DNA from: Isoetes taiwanensis
Lineage: Eukaryota > Streptophyta > Lycopodiopsida > Isoetales > Isoetaceae
Direction: 5' to 3'
Length of the DNA stretch: 64,000 nt
Assembly: GCA_021234155.1 (NCBI GenBank)
Contig: JAJEKV010000268.1
Location: 1-64,000, forward strand
In this document: positions 23,658 to 32,945 of the stretch, piece after piece
Position numbering within the stretch: the stretch's first letter is position 1
Layout: each line of letters begins with the position of its first letter
Notes under the pieces: model-generated
What the model was told of the DNA's origin: nothing
Seen by the model: the letters and a program-made list of their open reading frames with translations, nothing else
Databases searched by the model: none
Translations under genes and position numbers: made by a program

Positions 23658-23915
23658 GGTATAAATTTATACCGATATGGTTCTGAGTGGTATAAATTTA
23701 TACCTTCGAACGAAGCAGTATAAATTTAGCCGATCAGATATTGAATCCAGTATAAATTTATACGGCTGAGCACGAAGCGGTATAAATTTATATCGTTCCA
23801 GAACAATGGGTATAAATTTTATACCGCAAGTGTTCTCGAGCGTATAAATTTATATCGACCGTGTTCTCGAACGATATAAATTTATACCTCGTTCGAGTCA
23901 GATAAATTTATTATC
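23658..23915. repeat. Palindrome array in intron 1 (9 sites)
   Basis: Sites at about 23658, 23689, 23718, 23750, 23779, 23809, 23842, 23873 and 23901. The first two are perfect GGTATAAATTTATACC. Others vary by one or two bases or have an inserted T (23809). Centre-to-centre spacing is close to 30 bp (29-33), or about three helical turns. Flanks are often CG-rich and differ between sites. Confidence 0.93.
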
Positions 23916-24143
23916 TTGTCTTAAACCATTTCGGAATCTTGATGTCTAGTGCTTAACGAATGGTCCCGAACCTTAATATTTTGGTAATATTGTTGTGTTT
24001 TAAGCTTAAATGACACAAATAAAGTGTTAATTTAGTGCGGATTTTATGCCCTTTTAGCCTCTTTTCTTACTGTTTTGTGTTTCAAAAAGTCGAAAAAGGT
24101 TCAGTTTCTTGTATAAAAATGGTTATTTTTACGCTTTTTCCAG

Positions 24144-24507
24144 CCCTAAGATAAGGTTTGTACACGGAGGCCAATCATCAAAGGCTGGACCACCAGAGCC
24201 ATAGACGTATGAACTAAAAGAACAGACTTGGTACGTCCACAGAGGCGCAAGAGAGAGCAAACCCACTGAGGCGTACCTTTACTTGTGCCATCAATCAGGG
24301 AAGGGCAAGTACAAGTCTGATGATTATTACCCTGCTGGCGAAAGTATAAGCCTTGTTACTACAGAGAACGATGATGAAGTTTTGATGAAGTGCAATCATG
24401 ACAAGGGGGAGGTCTACTATGTTCTGAATAGTAGAATGCTTAGAATAAGCATGTGCAAGCCCAAAGACGTGTATGATTACATTGCGGACAATTACAAGAA
24501 CGGCTTT
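24144..24507 (+). CDS. Exon 2: unknown N-terminal domain of the methyltransferase gene
   Basis: Follows a pyrimidine-rich acceptor (ctttttccag). The frame runs to a perfect donor (ttt/gtaagt at 24508), apart from one TAG near 24208. Recognisable blocks are FVHGGQSSKAGPPEP, YLYLCHQSGKGKYKSDDYY, DEVLMKCNHDKGEVYYVL and MCKPKDVYDYIADNY. It is about 120 residues, with many aromatic and charged residues and no signal peptide. I do not recognise the fold. A small beta-rich protein- or DNA-binding module would fit, but that is a guess. Confidence 0.55.
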
Positions 24508-24530
24508 GTAAGTTATTCTTAGTTGCTTTC

Positions 24531-24546
24531 GTATAAATTTATAATC
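24531..24546. repeat. Palindrome site in intron 2
   Basis: GTATAAATTTATAATC, 23 bases after the donor at 24508. A single imperfect copy. Confidence 0.85.
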
Positions 24547-24595
24547 ATTATTCTCTTAACTTAACCCCGCATTACGGGACATAGTAGAAATTTTA

Positions 24596-25545
24596 ATGTC
24601 GGTGAGTCTTTGTGTGAAGAAAAAGGTGTTGGTCAAGGGTCTATGGTACCCCCGTAATATCGAAGAGGAAGAGAGGGACAAGGAAGTAATAGAAGAAGAG
24701 GAAGAGGAAGAGGAGGAACCAGTGGTAACAAAGGGGAAGGGCAGAAAACATTCCCTTGTAGTAGATACACAGCCTCCTACTAAGAAAAAAACTAGAACCA
24801 CAAAGTCCTTGACGATAGAGGACTCAGCAGAAGCTCTTCAGAAGGCTCCTGGAGCAGATATTGTTGTGAAGCCCGCAGATAAGTCAAGTGCTATTCTAAA
24901 ACGGGTTAATGACACTAAACTGCTTAAGCAAACAATTTCTTTGACATTGAGCACTATTAAGAGGCCGCCTAAAAATGAAGATGGGGTCAGAGTTCTTCAG
25001 GTACGAAAGCTGTACGCGGCTCATGTGGCTATACTCAAGCAAAGAATGAGAAGGAATCCTCATGCCCATGTGTCGCCACTAGTTGTAATGGTTGACAGGA
25101 GTCAGTGCAACCAATTGAAAGATTACAAGAAGGCTAACTTCGAAGTTTACACCTACTTTGTTCTTGGAGGCACACATAGTTACAAAGCAAGGAAGGAACT
25201 TTCAAAAGAAGAATCCCGTAACGAGGTTTGGAAGAGTGTAGAAGCACATATCTACGTTGGAGTCACAGACGAGGAATCAAAGGTCATTGCCGTGAGTCAT
25301 AATCTCGACAATGACTTCAGACTAAAAATGAGTCTTATAGACAAGATCCGCTTCATGCACCGGGAATACGTAGAGTTCAAGCAAGTGCATGGAGAGGACT
25401 TCAAAAAACAAAAGAACAAGCTCCAAGAACTTCGAGAAGCTTGTGTCACAGAGTGTTGCCTCAGCTATGATTCAGATAAGAAGCCCATAATGGTCGCGGA
25501 AGCAAGACGACAATTACTTCGCCTTGCTTTTCGAGAGGCGGTCAA
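24596..25545 (+). CDS. Exon 3: acidic region plus ParB-like domain
   Basis: This is the longest clean frame in the locus, about 317 codons. Residues 22-41 are almost all Glu. Residues 46-71 are basic (KGKGRK, PTKKKTR), which suggests nuclear localisation. Residues 131-260 look like the ParB/Srx-type N-terminal domain: VRVLQVRKLYAAHV, then HVSPLVVMVDRSQ, a VYTYFVLGGTHSYKARKEL block matching the ParB GxHR box (here GGTH, residues 191-194), VEAHIYVG, and VIAVSHNLDND, matching the conserved HN segment. A long helical tail follows (residues 240-317). In bacteria this domain binds DNA sites or CTP. Which residues remain functional is uncertain. The frame stops only because one G appears to be missing at the donor (gtcaag/taagt). 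The acceptor of this exon is not resolved. Confidence 0.7.
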
Positions 25546-25616
25546 GTAAGTAAAAGCTTTAATTTAGTTCTCTGTAGTATGAACTTTGTAAATGCGTACC
25601 AAGGAAGACCAGGCAC

Positions 25617-25717
25617 GGTATAAACTTATACCGTGCCCAGGCACGGTATAAATTTAAACCGTGGCCCGCACGGTATAAATTTATACCGTAACGGGTCACC
25701 TGGCATAAATTTATACC
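25617..25717. repeat. Palindrome array in intron 3 (4 sites) inside a larger hairpin
   Basis: Sites at 25617, 25645, 25672 and 25702, spacing 27-30 bp. The copy at 25672-25687 is perfect. The block is flanked by ggaagacc (25603-25610) and its inverse ggtcttcc (25726-25733), with arms that also share caggcacggtata-like sequence. The whole intron core could therefore fold into a long stem. Confidence 0.9.
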
Positions 25718-25815
25718 GCGTACCTGGTCTTCCGTGGTGCAATTAAATAGTAGACTTCACAACAAACGCTTGTTCGCCGTTCAACACTAAAATACTTGTG
25801 TTCGATCGTTAACAG

Positions 25816-26257
25816 GTGTGGGATCTTCAAGAAAGAATATTTTGTATGTTCGAAGATGGTGAGCTGAAAGAACAATCTAGCTCTGAAAAAAAAACAAAAA
25901 AAGGTGGTGAGGCAAAAACAAAAAACATGAGCATTGTACCACCGGACGCAGCTCACTGTGGTTTGAAAAGCAAAGAAATTTTTGTAAGACTTCTAGAAAA
26001 AGTTGTGGCCAAAAGAATTCACTCTCGTTAAAATGGCCAAAGAAGCTAAGACGTAAGCCACATTTTTATGTCGCGGTTCTTTTGTTTTCCTACTTTTTTG
26101 TCCGACCACATTTTTCCTCCTCAAAAAGACATTGTCACCGCCGGAGTAATTAATGAAGCAACTAAACCCGGAGGATTTGGGAGGAGTGCAAGTCTTTATA
26201 TCCAACCTCTACTCTGATTCTATTATCGAGAGCATTTGTTAACCCGATTTCATACGA
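25816..26257 (+). CDS. Exons 4 and 5: linker between ParB-like and methyltransferase domains
   Basis: Exon 4 starts after aacag (25815) with VWDLQERIFCMFEDGELKEQ, then a Lys-rich stretch and IVPPDAAHCGLKSKEIFVRL. Near 26010 the frame shifts. Exon 4 ends at ac/gtaagc (26053). Exon 5 (26129-26257) reads IVTAGVINEATKPGGFG, then YIQPLL, a TGA, and FYYREHLLTRFHT, ending at a/gtaagt, in phase with exon 6. These parts look like a helical connector with no named domain. The coherent phase at both ends of exon 5 supports the exon model despite the stop. Confidence 0.5.
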
Positions 26258-26330
26258 GTAAGTTGTCCGAGAAAATACTTTTTGTTTTCGTGCCTTTGTC
26301 TCACAATTTCCTTACAAAATAAGAATAAAG

Positions 26331-26762
26331 GCCTACCAACAGGATTTTTAAACCTGGTTCGTAGGGCCAAGGAGGAGAGGCAGAGACTGAAAGCAATTGA
26401 GCAAGGAAAGCAAGTCAACACTAGCAATTTTGACACTACTTACGAGAGATTTACTACATTTGGTCAGGACGTCCAGTAAGGGTTGTTCAGGGTGACTGCA
26501 CGAGGCTGGGGACGCTTTTAGACAAACAAAACTTTACATTATGCATTGCAGATATTCCTTATAGCTTCAAAATCAAGGATAGCACTTTTTTGACGAGGGA
26601 GGCTTTTACTCACGTGCAAGTCCGTTCTTTCTTGGATGGCCTAAAAGAAGTCACGACATCTGAAAACTGGAGGGTCATCATTTTTCATTCCGACCTGCAG
26701 ACGATGTCGGTGCTAAAGCCATTGGGAGCTGTCTATAACGTGGGCTTCGAAAACTGCGTATG
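26331..26762 (+). CDS. Exon 6: methyltransferase catalytic half (DIPY motif IV)
   Basis: The exon begins LPTGFLNLVRRAKEERQRLK and continues to TTYERFTTFGQDVQ. After a probable one-base loss near 26477 it reads VRVVQGDCTRLGTLLDKQNF, TLCIADIPYSFKI and FLDGLKEVT, then WRVIIFHSDLQTMSVLK. The VxxGD start, hydrophobic strand and DIPYSF (Asp codon at 26551) match motif IV of N6-adenine/N4-cytosine methyltransferases, usually (D/N/S)PPY(F/W). Here the second residue is Ile. WRVIIFHSD would be the following core strand. The exon ends tg/gtaagc and joins exon 7 to make a Trp codon. Confidence 0.75.
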
Positions 26763-26807
26763 GTAAGCTTTTGAATTTCTTACTTTTTCTATTTACTTTA
26801 ACACCGC

Positions 26808-26943
26808 GGATAAATTTATACCACATCGCCTTTGTGGTATAAATTTATACAAAGAAGACAAAGTTTGTATAAATTTATACGCAAGACGCGACCGTGGTAT
26901 AAGTTTATCTGACAAGAAGGCAATGGTGGTATAAATTTATACC
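26808..26943. repeat. Palindrome array in intron 6 (5 sites)
   Basis: Sites at 26808, 26836, 26867, 26896 and 26928, spacing 28-32 bp. The last (26928-26943) is perfect. They fill the middle of the intron 26763-27015 and leave the splice borders free. Confidence 0.92.
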
Positions 26944-27015
26944 GCCACACCACTTAACTAACTTATTTTGTTCGTTTTCTTTCTACCAATGTTTAATTGC
27001 TTTTTTGTTTGGCAG

Positions 27016-27640
27016 GCTAAAAACAAATGTCAAAGGACATGGTGGTGGTCCGCTAAGCTTAGTAAGCTGCTTTTGAACATTTCCATATTGGTTTTTGGTA
27101 CGGACGCCAAAAACCATGGTTCATTTCAAATGCTGAATGAAAAAGACTCCACCCCCGCAACGCTTTTCGCCCGGTTTGTTTCTACAAAAATTGGGAGACC
27201 CACAGCGACAAGGAGCTGTGGTATCTCATTATCGGCCCCAGCCCGAATAATTTAATTGATGGTTTTTCGCCCGTGAGACCTGGATTCTAGATGCATTTTC
27301 GTGCTCAGGCACCACACGGTTTAGCCCTTAAGCAAGGGCGCAATGTTGTCTCCGTCGACATAGACCGGGACAAAATAAGTTTCATCGGGACGGATAAGCT
27401 CTTGTGAATCCTTTCCCCGATGAAAACGAGGAACCGGGAGCAAAAAACGGTCTTTGGCGATGTGAAAGGCACATATCGTAAATCCAGCCTCCACTTACGG
27501 GAAGAAAAGATGAGGAGGTGGAGTTTGTCGATCCGGAGCCTGTGGTGCCTGAGCCCGAGAAACAACCTGAACCTGTACCATTAATGGAATCAAAGGGGCA
27601 TCTCTCGCTGTTAAAACCTCGCAAGAGACCGATCCTAAAG
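27016..27640 (+). CDS. Exon 7: methyltransferase recognition region, SAM motif I and acidic tail
   Basis: Starts after ttggcag with LKTNVKGHGGGPLSLVS. In another frame it continues FEHFHIGFWYGRQKPWF, then RPVCFYKNWETHSDKELW and YLIIGPSPNNLIDGFSPVRPG, the usual target-recognition span and motif X approach of beta-class enzymes. Near 27281-27316 it reads WILDAFSCSGTT, matching motif I (V/I-L-D-P-F-x-G-S-G-T-T) that binds SAM. A one-base shift leads into ALKQGRNVVSVDIDRD, the motif II acidic strand (DID). The C-terminus (27500-27640) is acidic and Pro-rich (EFVDPEPVVPEPEKQPEP) and ends at a possible donor aaag/gtacga. At least four frame breaks are present. Confidence 0.72.
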
Positions 27641-27674
27641 GTACGAGTCCTGTGGATGGGAAGAGTCACCTGTC

Positions 27675-27688
27675 GTATAAATTTATAC
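27675..27688. repeat. Palindrome site after the last exon
   Basis: GTATAAATTTATAC, about 35 bp beyond the possible donor at 27640. It is the last copy. None was seen further right. Confidence 0.88.
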
Positions 27689-27835
27689 ACAGTATTTTAA
27701 ATTAACTTTCATTGTAATCTATGTGCTAAGAATTTCAATATATTTTGATGAAGATTTTTCGACTGAAAACTTTGTCTCTTTAACAATGCTTAATTAGAAC
27801 AATTCTTTCTTGATTTATGATTTCACACTCTTTCT

Positions 27836-28112
27836 TGTTACGAGTGCTCTGTTCTTCCTGCAAACTCATCAACATATTAGAAAGTAAAACACCACAGGGT
27901 ACTCGATTTACCACCCAACCGGACCAACTAGAGGAGATGTCACCAAGTCAAGCTACTCCGCAAGACAAGATCTCTCTAGCCACCAACCACTGGTGTTACA
28001 TGAACTCCTTCTAATGATATGATCAAGCAAGGAACAAGAGAGGATACTAGAAGGTAGGGCTAGGCACATCATCAACATAGGAAGAAGCAGATCTAGCTGT
28101 GCAGTCAACTCA
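27836..28112 (-). repeat. TRIM LTR, left copy
   Basis: 277 bp, TG...CA. Pair of 28854-29130. Confidence 0.9.
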
Positions 28113-28837
28113 GATCTTGGGATTAATCTTGTCCCCCTAGGAATGTTCTTTTTCTGATCCTCCAAGTGGTCCGCGACTTGGACGTAAAAATCTCCCATAC
28201 CGATCCATCAAGTAGGTCCCCCTCACTTGAACAGTCATGGCATTCCTAGCCCTTTCTCGATGCTCCAAGTAGCTTTTTTCTACCCGGACGAGAAAGTAAA
28301 CCCTTTCCAGTCCTTCAAGTTAAATATCACCATTCAACTTGAACAAGAAAGATATTTTCCCTTCCCTTCTCAGGAATAAACTTAGTCTCCAAAAACCACA
28401 AGTTGAACATCAACATAATTTGTCTCAACAAAATGTTTACTAACCTCCACCAGAAGCACCAACTTCTGATCAATCTCCATTCCAATTTGCAATCTCCAGC
28501 ACCAACCAGAAGACCTGCGAACATCAAGAATAACAAACATTCTATTCACATGGACATGAGCACCAACTCATTCCAATCTCTTGGACATGGCATCCGCTCA
28601 TTCCAATTACTTGGTCAAGAGCACCAACTCTTTCCAACCTTGAGGCACCAACCTCAGCCATAAGGATGTAATAAGAAATATCTAAAGATTCTAATCACAA
28701 TCTTTAAACATCAATTTCATACCAGACAAGAGGTAACCTATTTGCAATTTAGCCCTCTTAGACCTCTTGTGCTGCATAGCCACTTAAATTTCCAACGCCA
28801 TCCATCACCCACAGCTCCGCTGGTAAAGACCGGAACT

Positions 28838-28851
28838 GGGCTCTGATACCA
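28838..28851 (-). other. Primer-binding site of the TRIM element
   Basis: Reverse complement begins TGGTATCAGAG, the standard plant tRNA-iMet-primed site, two bases from the LTR. Confidence 0.85.
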
Positions 28852-28853
28852 AT

Positions 28854-29130
28854 TGGTACGAGTGCTCTGTTCTTCCTGCAAACTCATCAACATATTAGAA
28901 AGTAAAACACCACAGGGTACTCGATTTACCACCCAACCGGACCAACTAGAGGAGATGTCACCAAGTCAAGCTACTCCGCAAGACAAGATCTCTCTAGCCA
29001 CCAACCACTGGTGTTACATGAACTCCTTCTAATGATATGATCAAGCAAGGAACAAGAGAGGATACTAGAAGGTAGGGCTAGGCACATCATCAATATAGAA
29101 AGAAGCAGATCTAGCTGTGCAGTCAACTCA
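28854..29130 (-). repeat. TRIM LTR, right copy
   Basis: 277 bp, nearly identical to 27836-28112, which implies a recent insertion. Confidence 0.9.
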
Positions 29131-30058
29131 GACCCCTATGCACCTTTCTGGGCATAACTTTCGAACCGTAAGGAATCTATGGACAACCAAGCCCACTCTG
29201 GAAACTAGACTTCAAGGGCTTTCCAAAAAGGTATGGATTGCCGATTTCTGAGCTGTGGTTGCGGATATATCACGTCTCAAATTTGTCCTTTTATTTATAG
29301 GTTATAATACATTTTTTGCCTTTTTGCTTCTAAATAAAGGTCAAGGTTTATTTTTAGCTCTCTCTTTGATAATAGCAAGGCTTAGACATACTGGATGACT
29401 TTCTTACTTGATCATATCAATAAATATTGTTCCATGCAAGGCCACTCCCCCGAGCACCATTATTAGTTATTAACCTTAAACCATATCATTTCTCTTTTCT
29501 ATGCTTGATTTTCTTAGTACTTATATTAAGCTTGCAAAAAGACAAACTATATTTCCTTCTATTTTCAACAACAAATACTTAATGAGTTTTTAAATTTAAT
29601 CTCTCTCTCCTCAAAACAAGCTTTTTTTTTTTTTTGCCCTTTTTTAAAAATGAAAAAGCTTCAAAAATGTTGCTTTTTTGGGGGTATTTTGAATGCTATT
29701 TGCTCAACAATCTATTTCGCTCCCTATTTTGTCCATTTTTTTCAAGTTTCCAATTTTTATAAAGGAATCTTTCAAACGCACTTCTTAAATAAGTGTGTTT
29801 CATTTTAAACCTTGTTTATGTCTAGAATATATGATAATAACCTAAGAGTTGCGTAGAGATCTATGGCTTATAGATCTATTGATTATTAGGTCATAATTTT
29901 TTATTTGACCTAAGGTTATTAAGATCCATTGTTAGAAAAATTGGATCGATATTTTTATTAAGTCTTAGTCGGTCCAATGGCATTGAGCCATATTCACCTA
30001 AATAGACTCGGTCCAATGAATATGTAGTATAATAACAGGGGGTTTTCTTTGTGTTTTT
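29131..30058. other. Unassigned AT-rich spacer
   Basis: No gene or known element. Poly-T runs near 29620-29640. Confidence 0.5.
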
Positions 30059-31256
30059 GTACGCTTTTCACTAAGGTTTTCCTATGATTTCGTGATGTAT
30101 TCAAATGGATGTACTAATGCGTACATCTAGAGTGCACCATTTCTGAGCCATTGATTTTAGCCTTTTTTTTTTTCCAATGGTCAACAACCAATGGCTCACA
30201 ACAAAAGCCCCTTTTTTGTGCGTGTGGTGTATAATGGTCAACAACCAATGGCTCACAACAAAAGCCCTTTTTTTGTGTGTGTGGTGTATAATGGACAACA
30301 ACCAATGGCTCACAACAAAAACCCTTTTTTTGTGTGTGTGGTGCATAATGGTCAACAACCAATGGCTCACAACAAAAGCCCTCTTTTTTGTGTGTGGTGC
30401 ATAATGGGCACATGAAGGGCTTGAAGGGCGCATGTAGTGCAGGTTTCACGGCAAGAACACATTTCTTATCATAACTTTTGATCGAGCTCGTTTGAGATGA
30501 TTTTTATTGCGTTGGAAAGCTCTCTCCGACATCGTTTTGATAGTGTATGATATGGATATGTTTGGTTAAGTTATCTATGCTAAAACAGCAATTTTTCGGC
30601 CGGGTTTGGTAGGCTTTCACATCCTATCAGCTGATTAATACAGGATTGCGCTATTGGATATTGTTGTATGGCTCATTCCGAATGAAGCTTGCAAAAAATT
30701 ACAATGCATTTTTAGATTTTGAGGAAGTTATTAAGCAAATTCCAAGGCTTCTAGATCCTTGTGCTAACAAGCAGAAAAGTTTTCCACTTTGGTTTCTCAC
30801 CACAAGAATCCATGGAGGCCAAAGGCTGCTGTTAAATTCCAGTTGAAAAATATTTGTGTATGGGTGTTGCAAACTTTATGACTTTCAGAATAATGGGATC
30901 AATCTGCTCTATCTTTATGGTAACTTTTACTTATGTTCTATTTATTTTATTGTGATGAAATTCAAAAGCTACAGATGAATGAAAGCCTCAAATGAATTCT
31001 AGTTTTTTTCTGGTTTGAATTCTAAAATTTTTGTCACACCTGGGAATTTTTTTTTTGCAACACTAACCATTAACATCCAACATATAAAAATTAAATCCCC
31101 CAACACATAACGACCAACACATAACAACCAACACATAACAACCATTGACATTAACAACCAACACATAACTACCATTGACATTAATTAACACAACTATTGG
31201 GTCCAACACATTTAAATTAAAACCCCCTTAAACCCTCTGTTTGGGTGCATATTCAC
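30059..31256 (+). repeat. 1.2 kb dispersed repeat, copy 1
   Basis: From gtacgcttttcacta (30059) to tgcatattcacac (about 31256) the sequence matches 31444-32590 in the same orientation. It includes the minisatellite, a block near 30640-30960 and an acaacc-rich 3' part. Open frames in it are shared by both copies and match no family. Confidence 0.85.
30176..30402 (+). repeat. 57 bp minisatellite, four units
   Basis: Unit starts at 30176, 30233, 30290 and 30347, each with caaccaatggctcacaacaa, a poly-T run and tgtgtggtgyat. Single units recur at 31559 and about 31660. Because the unit length is a multiple of three, repeats keep several frames open on both strands. Those frames are not genes. 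Confidence 0.95.
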
Positions 31257-31443
31257 ACGGGGGGTGACTCCGGGCAACGAGAGCTGTTGGATAGGCATAT
31301 TCATCCCTTATTCCTTAATCTACACCGTACGTAAAGTTCCTCGTTTGTGGGGTATGCAAGTACAAAATTTGCTATACTGTATAACAAGATTCGCAAAATA
31401 CTATAAGATTTCAAGCGGAATACTATATGGTGTTGATATATGG

Positions 31444-32590
31444 TGTACGCTTTTCACTTAGGTTTTCCTATGATTTCGTGATGTATTCAAATGGATGTAC
31501 TAATGCGTACATCTAGAGTGCACCATTTCTGAGCCATTGATTGTAGCCCTTTTTTTTTCAATGGTCAACAACCAATGGCTCACAACAAAAGCCCTTTTTT
31601 TTGTGTGTGTGGTGCATAATGGGCACATGAAAGGCCATTGATTTTAGCCTTTTTTTTTCAATGGTCAACAACCAATGACTCACAACAAAAGGCCTCTTTT
31701 TGTGTGTGTGGTGCATAATGGGCACATGAAGGGCTTGAAAGGCGCATGTAGTGCAGTTTCCCCGCCAGTAACACATTTCTTATCTCAACTTTTGATCCAG
31801 AGCTCTGTTTGAGATGATGTTTATTGCATTGGAAAGCTCTCTCCGAGATCTTTTTGATAGTGTATGATATGGATATGTTTGGTTAAGTTATCTATGCTAA
31901 AACAACAATTTTTTGGCCGGGTTTGGTAGGCTTTCACATCCTACTAGTTGATTAATACAGGATTGCGCTATTGGATATTGTTTTATGGCTCATTCCGAAT
32001 GAAGCTTGCAAAAAATTACCATGCATTTTTAGATTTTGAGGCAGTTATTAAGCAAATTCCAAGGCTTCTAGATCCTTGTGCTAACAAGCAGAAAAGTTTC
32101 CCACTTTGGTTTCTCACCACAAGAATCCATGGAGGCCAACTGTTAAATTCCAATGGGTGTTGCAAACTTTATGACTTTCAGAATAATGGGATCAATTTGC
32201 TCTATCTTTATGGTAACTTTTACTTATGTTCTATTTGTTTTATTGTGATCAAATTCAAAAGCTACATGTGATGAAAGCCTCAAATGAATTATAGTTTTTT
32301 TCTGGTTTGAATTCTAAATTTTTTGTCACACCTGGGTGCCCCTAAGGTCCCGAAGGGGCCAGAATTTTTTTTTTGCTTGCAACACAAACCATTAACATCC
32401 AACATATAAAAATTAAATCCCCCAACACATAACAACCAACACATAACAACCATTGACATTAACAACCAACACATAACTACCATTGACATTAATTAACACA
32501 ACCATTGGGTCCAATATATTTAAATTAAAATCCCCCTTAAACCCCCTTTAGTTTGGGTGCATATTCACAGGGGGGGTGACGTAGGGTAGT
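31444..32590 (+). repeat. 1.2 kb dispersed repeat, copy 2
   Basis: Second copy of 30059-31256, with fewer minisatellite units and an extra cctaaggtcccgaagggg insertion near 32342. Confidence 0.85.
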
Positions 32591-32599
32591 GAGAGCCCT

Positions 32600-32945
32600 C
32601 ATAATTGTATTTTGCACGTACGAAATCAACATCATTTGAAATCTTATAGTATTTTGCGGATCTTGTTATACAGTATAGCAAATTTTGTACTTGCATACCC
32701 CACAAACGAGGAACTTTACGTATGGTGTAGATTAAGGAATATGCCTATTCAACAGCTCTCGTTGCCCGGAGTCACCCCCCGTGTGAATATGCATCCAAAT
32801 CAAAGGGGGTTTAAGGGGGATTTTAATTTAAATGTGTTGGACCCAATGGTTGTGTTAATTAATGTCAATGGTAGTTATGTGTTGGTTGTTAATGTGAATG
32901 GTTGTTATGTGTTGGGGGATTTTTATATGTTGGAGTCATTCGATA
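32600..32945 (-). repeat. Inverted copy of 31070-31430
   Basis: Reading the minus strand from 32945 reproduces the taaaaattaaatcccccaac, caaccaacacataac, ggggtgactccgggc and aaatactataagattt blocks of the spacer between the two direct copies. It forms a long potential hairpin with 31070-31430. Confidence 0.85.

Larger units (their letters stand above)
23580..27640 (+). pseudogene. Intron-containing ParB-like / beta-class DNA methyltransferase gene
   Basis: Proposed exons: 23580-23587 (ATGGCCAC, then gtaagt), 24144-24507, about 24588-25545, 25816-26052, 26129-26257, about 26331-26762 and 27016 to about 27640. The first junction keeps frame (Met-Ala-Thr-Pro-Lys). The 26762/27016 junction restores a Trp codon between gtaagc and cag. 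In order the protein has an unknown N-terminal domain, an acidic/basic linker, a ParB-like domain, a helical linker, then the methyltransferase with catalytic motif DIPY before SAM motif I. That order defines the beta class of amino-methyltransferases, which modify adenine N6 or cytosine N4. ParB-like plus N6/N4 methylase fusions are known in bacteria and phages. As read it has an in-frame TAG near 24208, a TGA near 26210 and several one-base shifts. Decay and consensus error cannot be separated here. Confidence 0.75.
27836..29130 (-). mobile_element. TRIM-like short LTR retroelement
   Basis: Two 277 bp direct repeats (27836-28112 and 28854-29130) differ at only a few bases. Each starts TG and ends CA. 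Next to the right repeat the + strand reads gggctctgatacca (28838-28851), the complement of a TGGTATCAGAGC primer-binding site for initiator tRNA-Met, so the element runs on the minus strand. A purine tract (reverse of gtccccctagg) lies near the other repeat. Only about 740 bp lie between the LTRs and no protein is encoded, as in terminal-repeat retrotransposons in miniature. No matching target duplication is seen (tttct against gaccc). Confidence 0.85.

Noticed and set aside
23212-23915. CRISPR-like array of palindromic repeats
   Set aside because: Repeats are short, imperfect and irregularly broken between exons. There are no cas genes and the setting is a plant genome with introns.
24556-24801. 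Minus-strand Ser-rich ORF
   Set aside because: It is the antisense of the Glu-rich segment of the ParB-like exon.
30101-30449. Repeated-motif proteins on both strands (NNQWLTTK-type and HHTHKK-type)
   Set aside because: The 57 bp minisatellite has a length divisible by three, so several frames stay open by chance.
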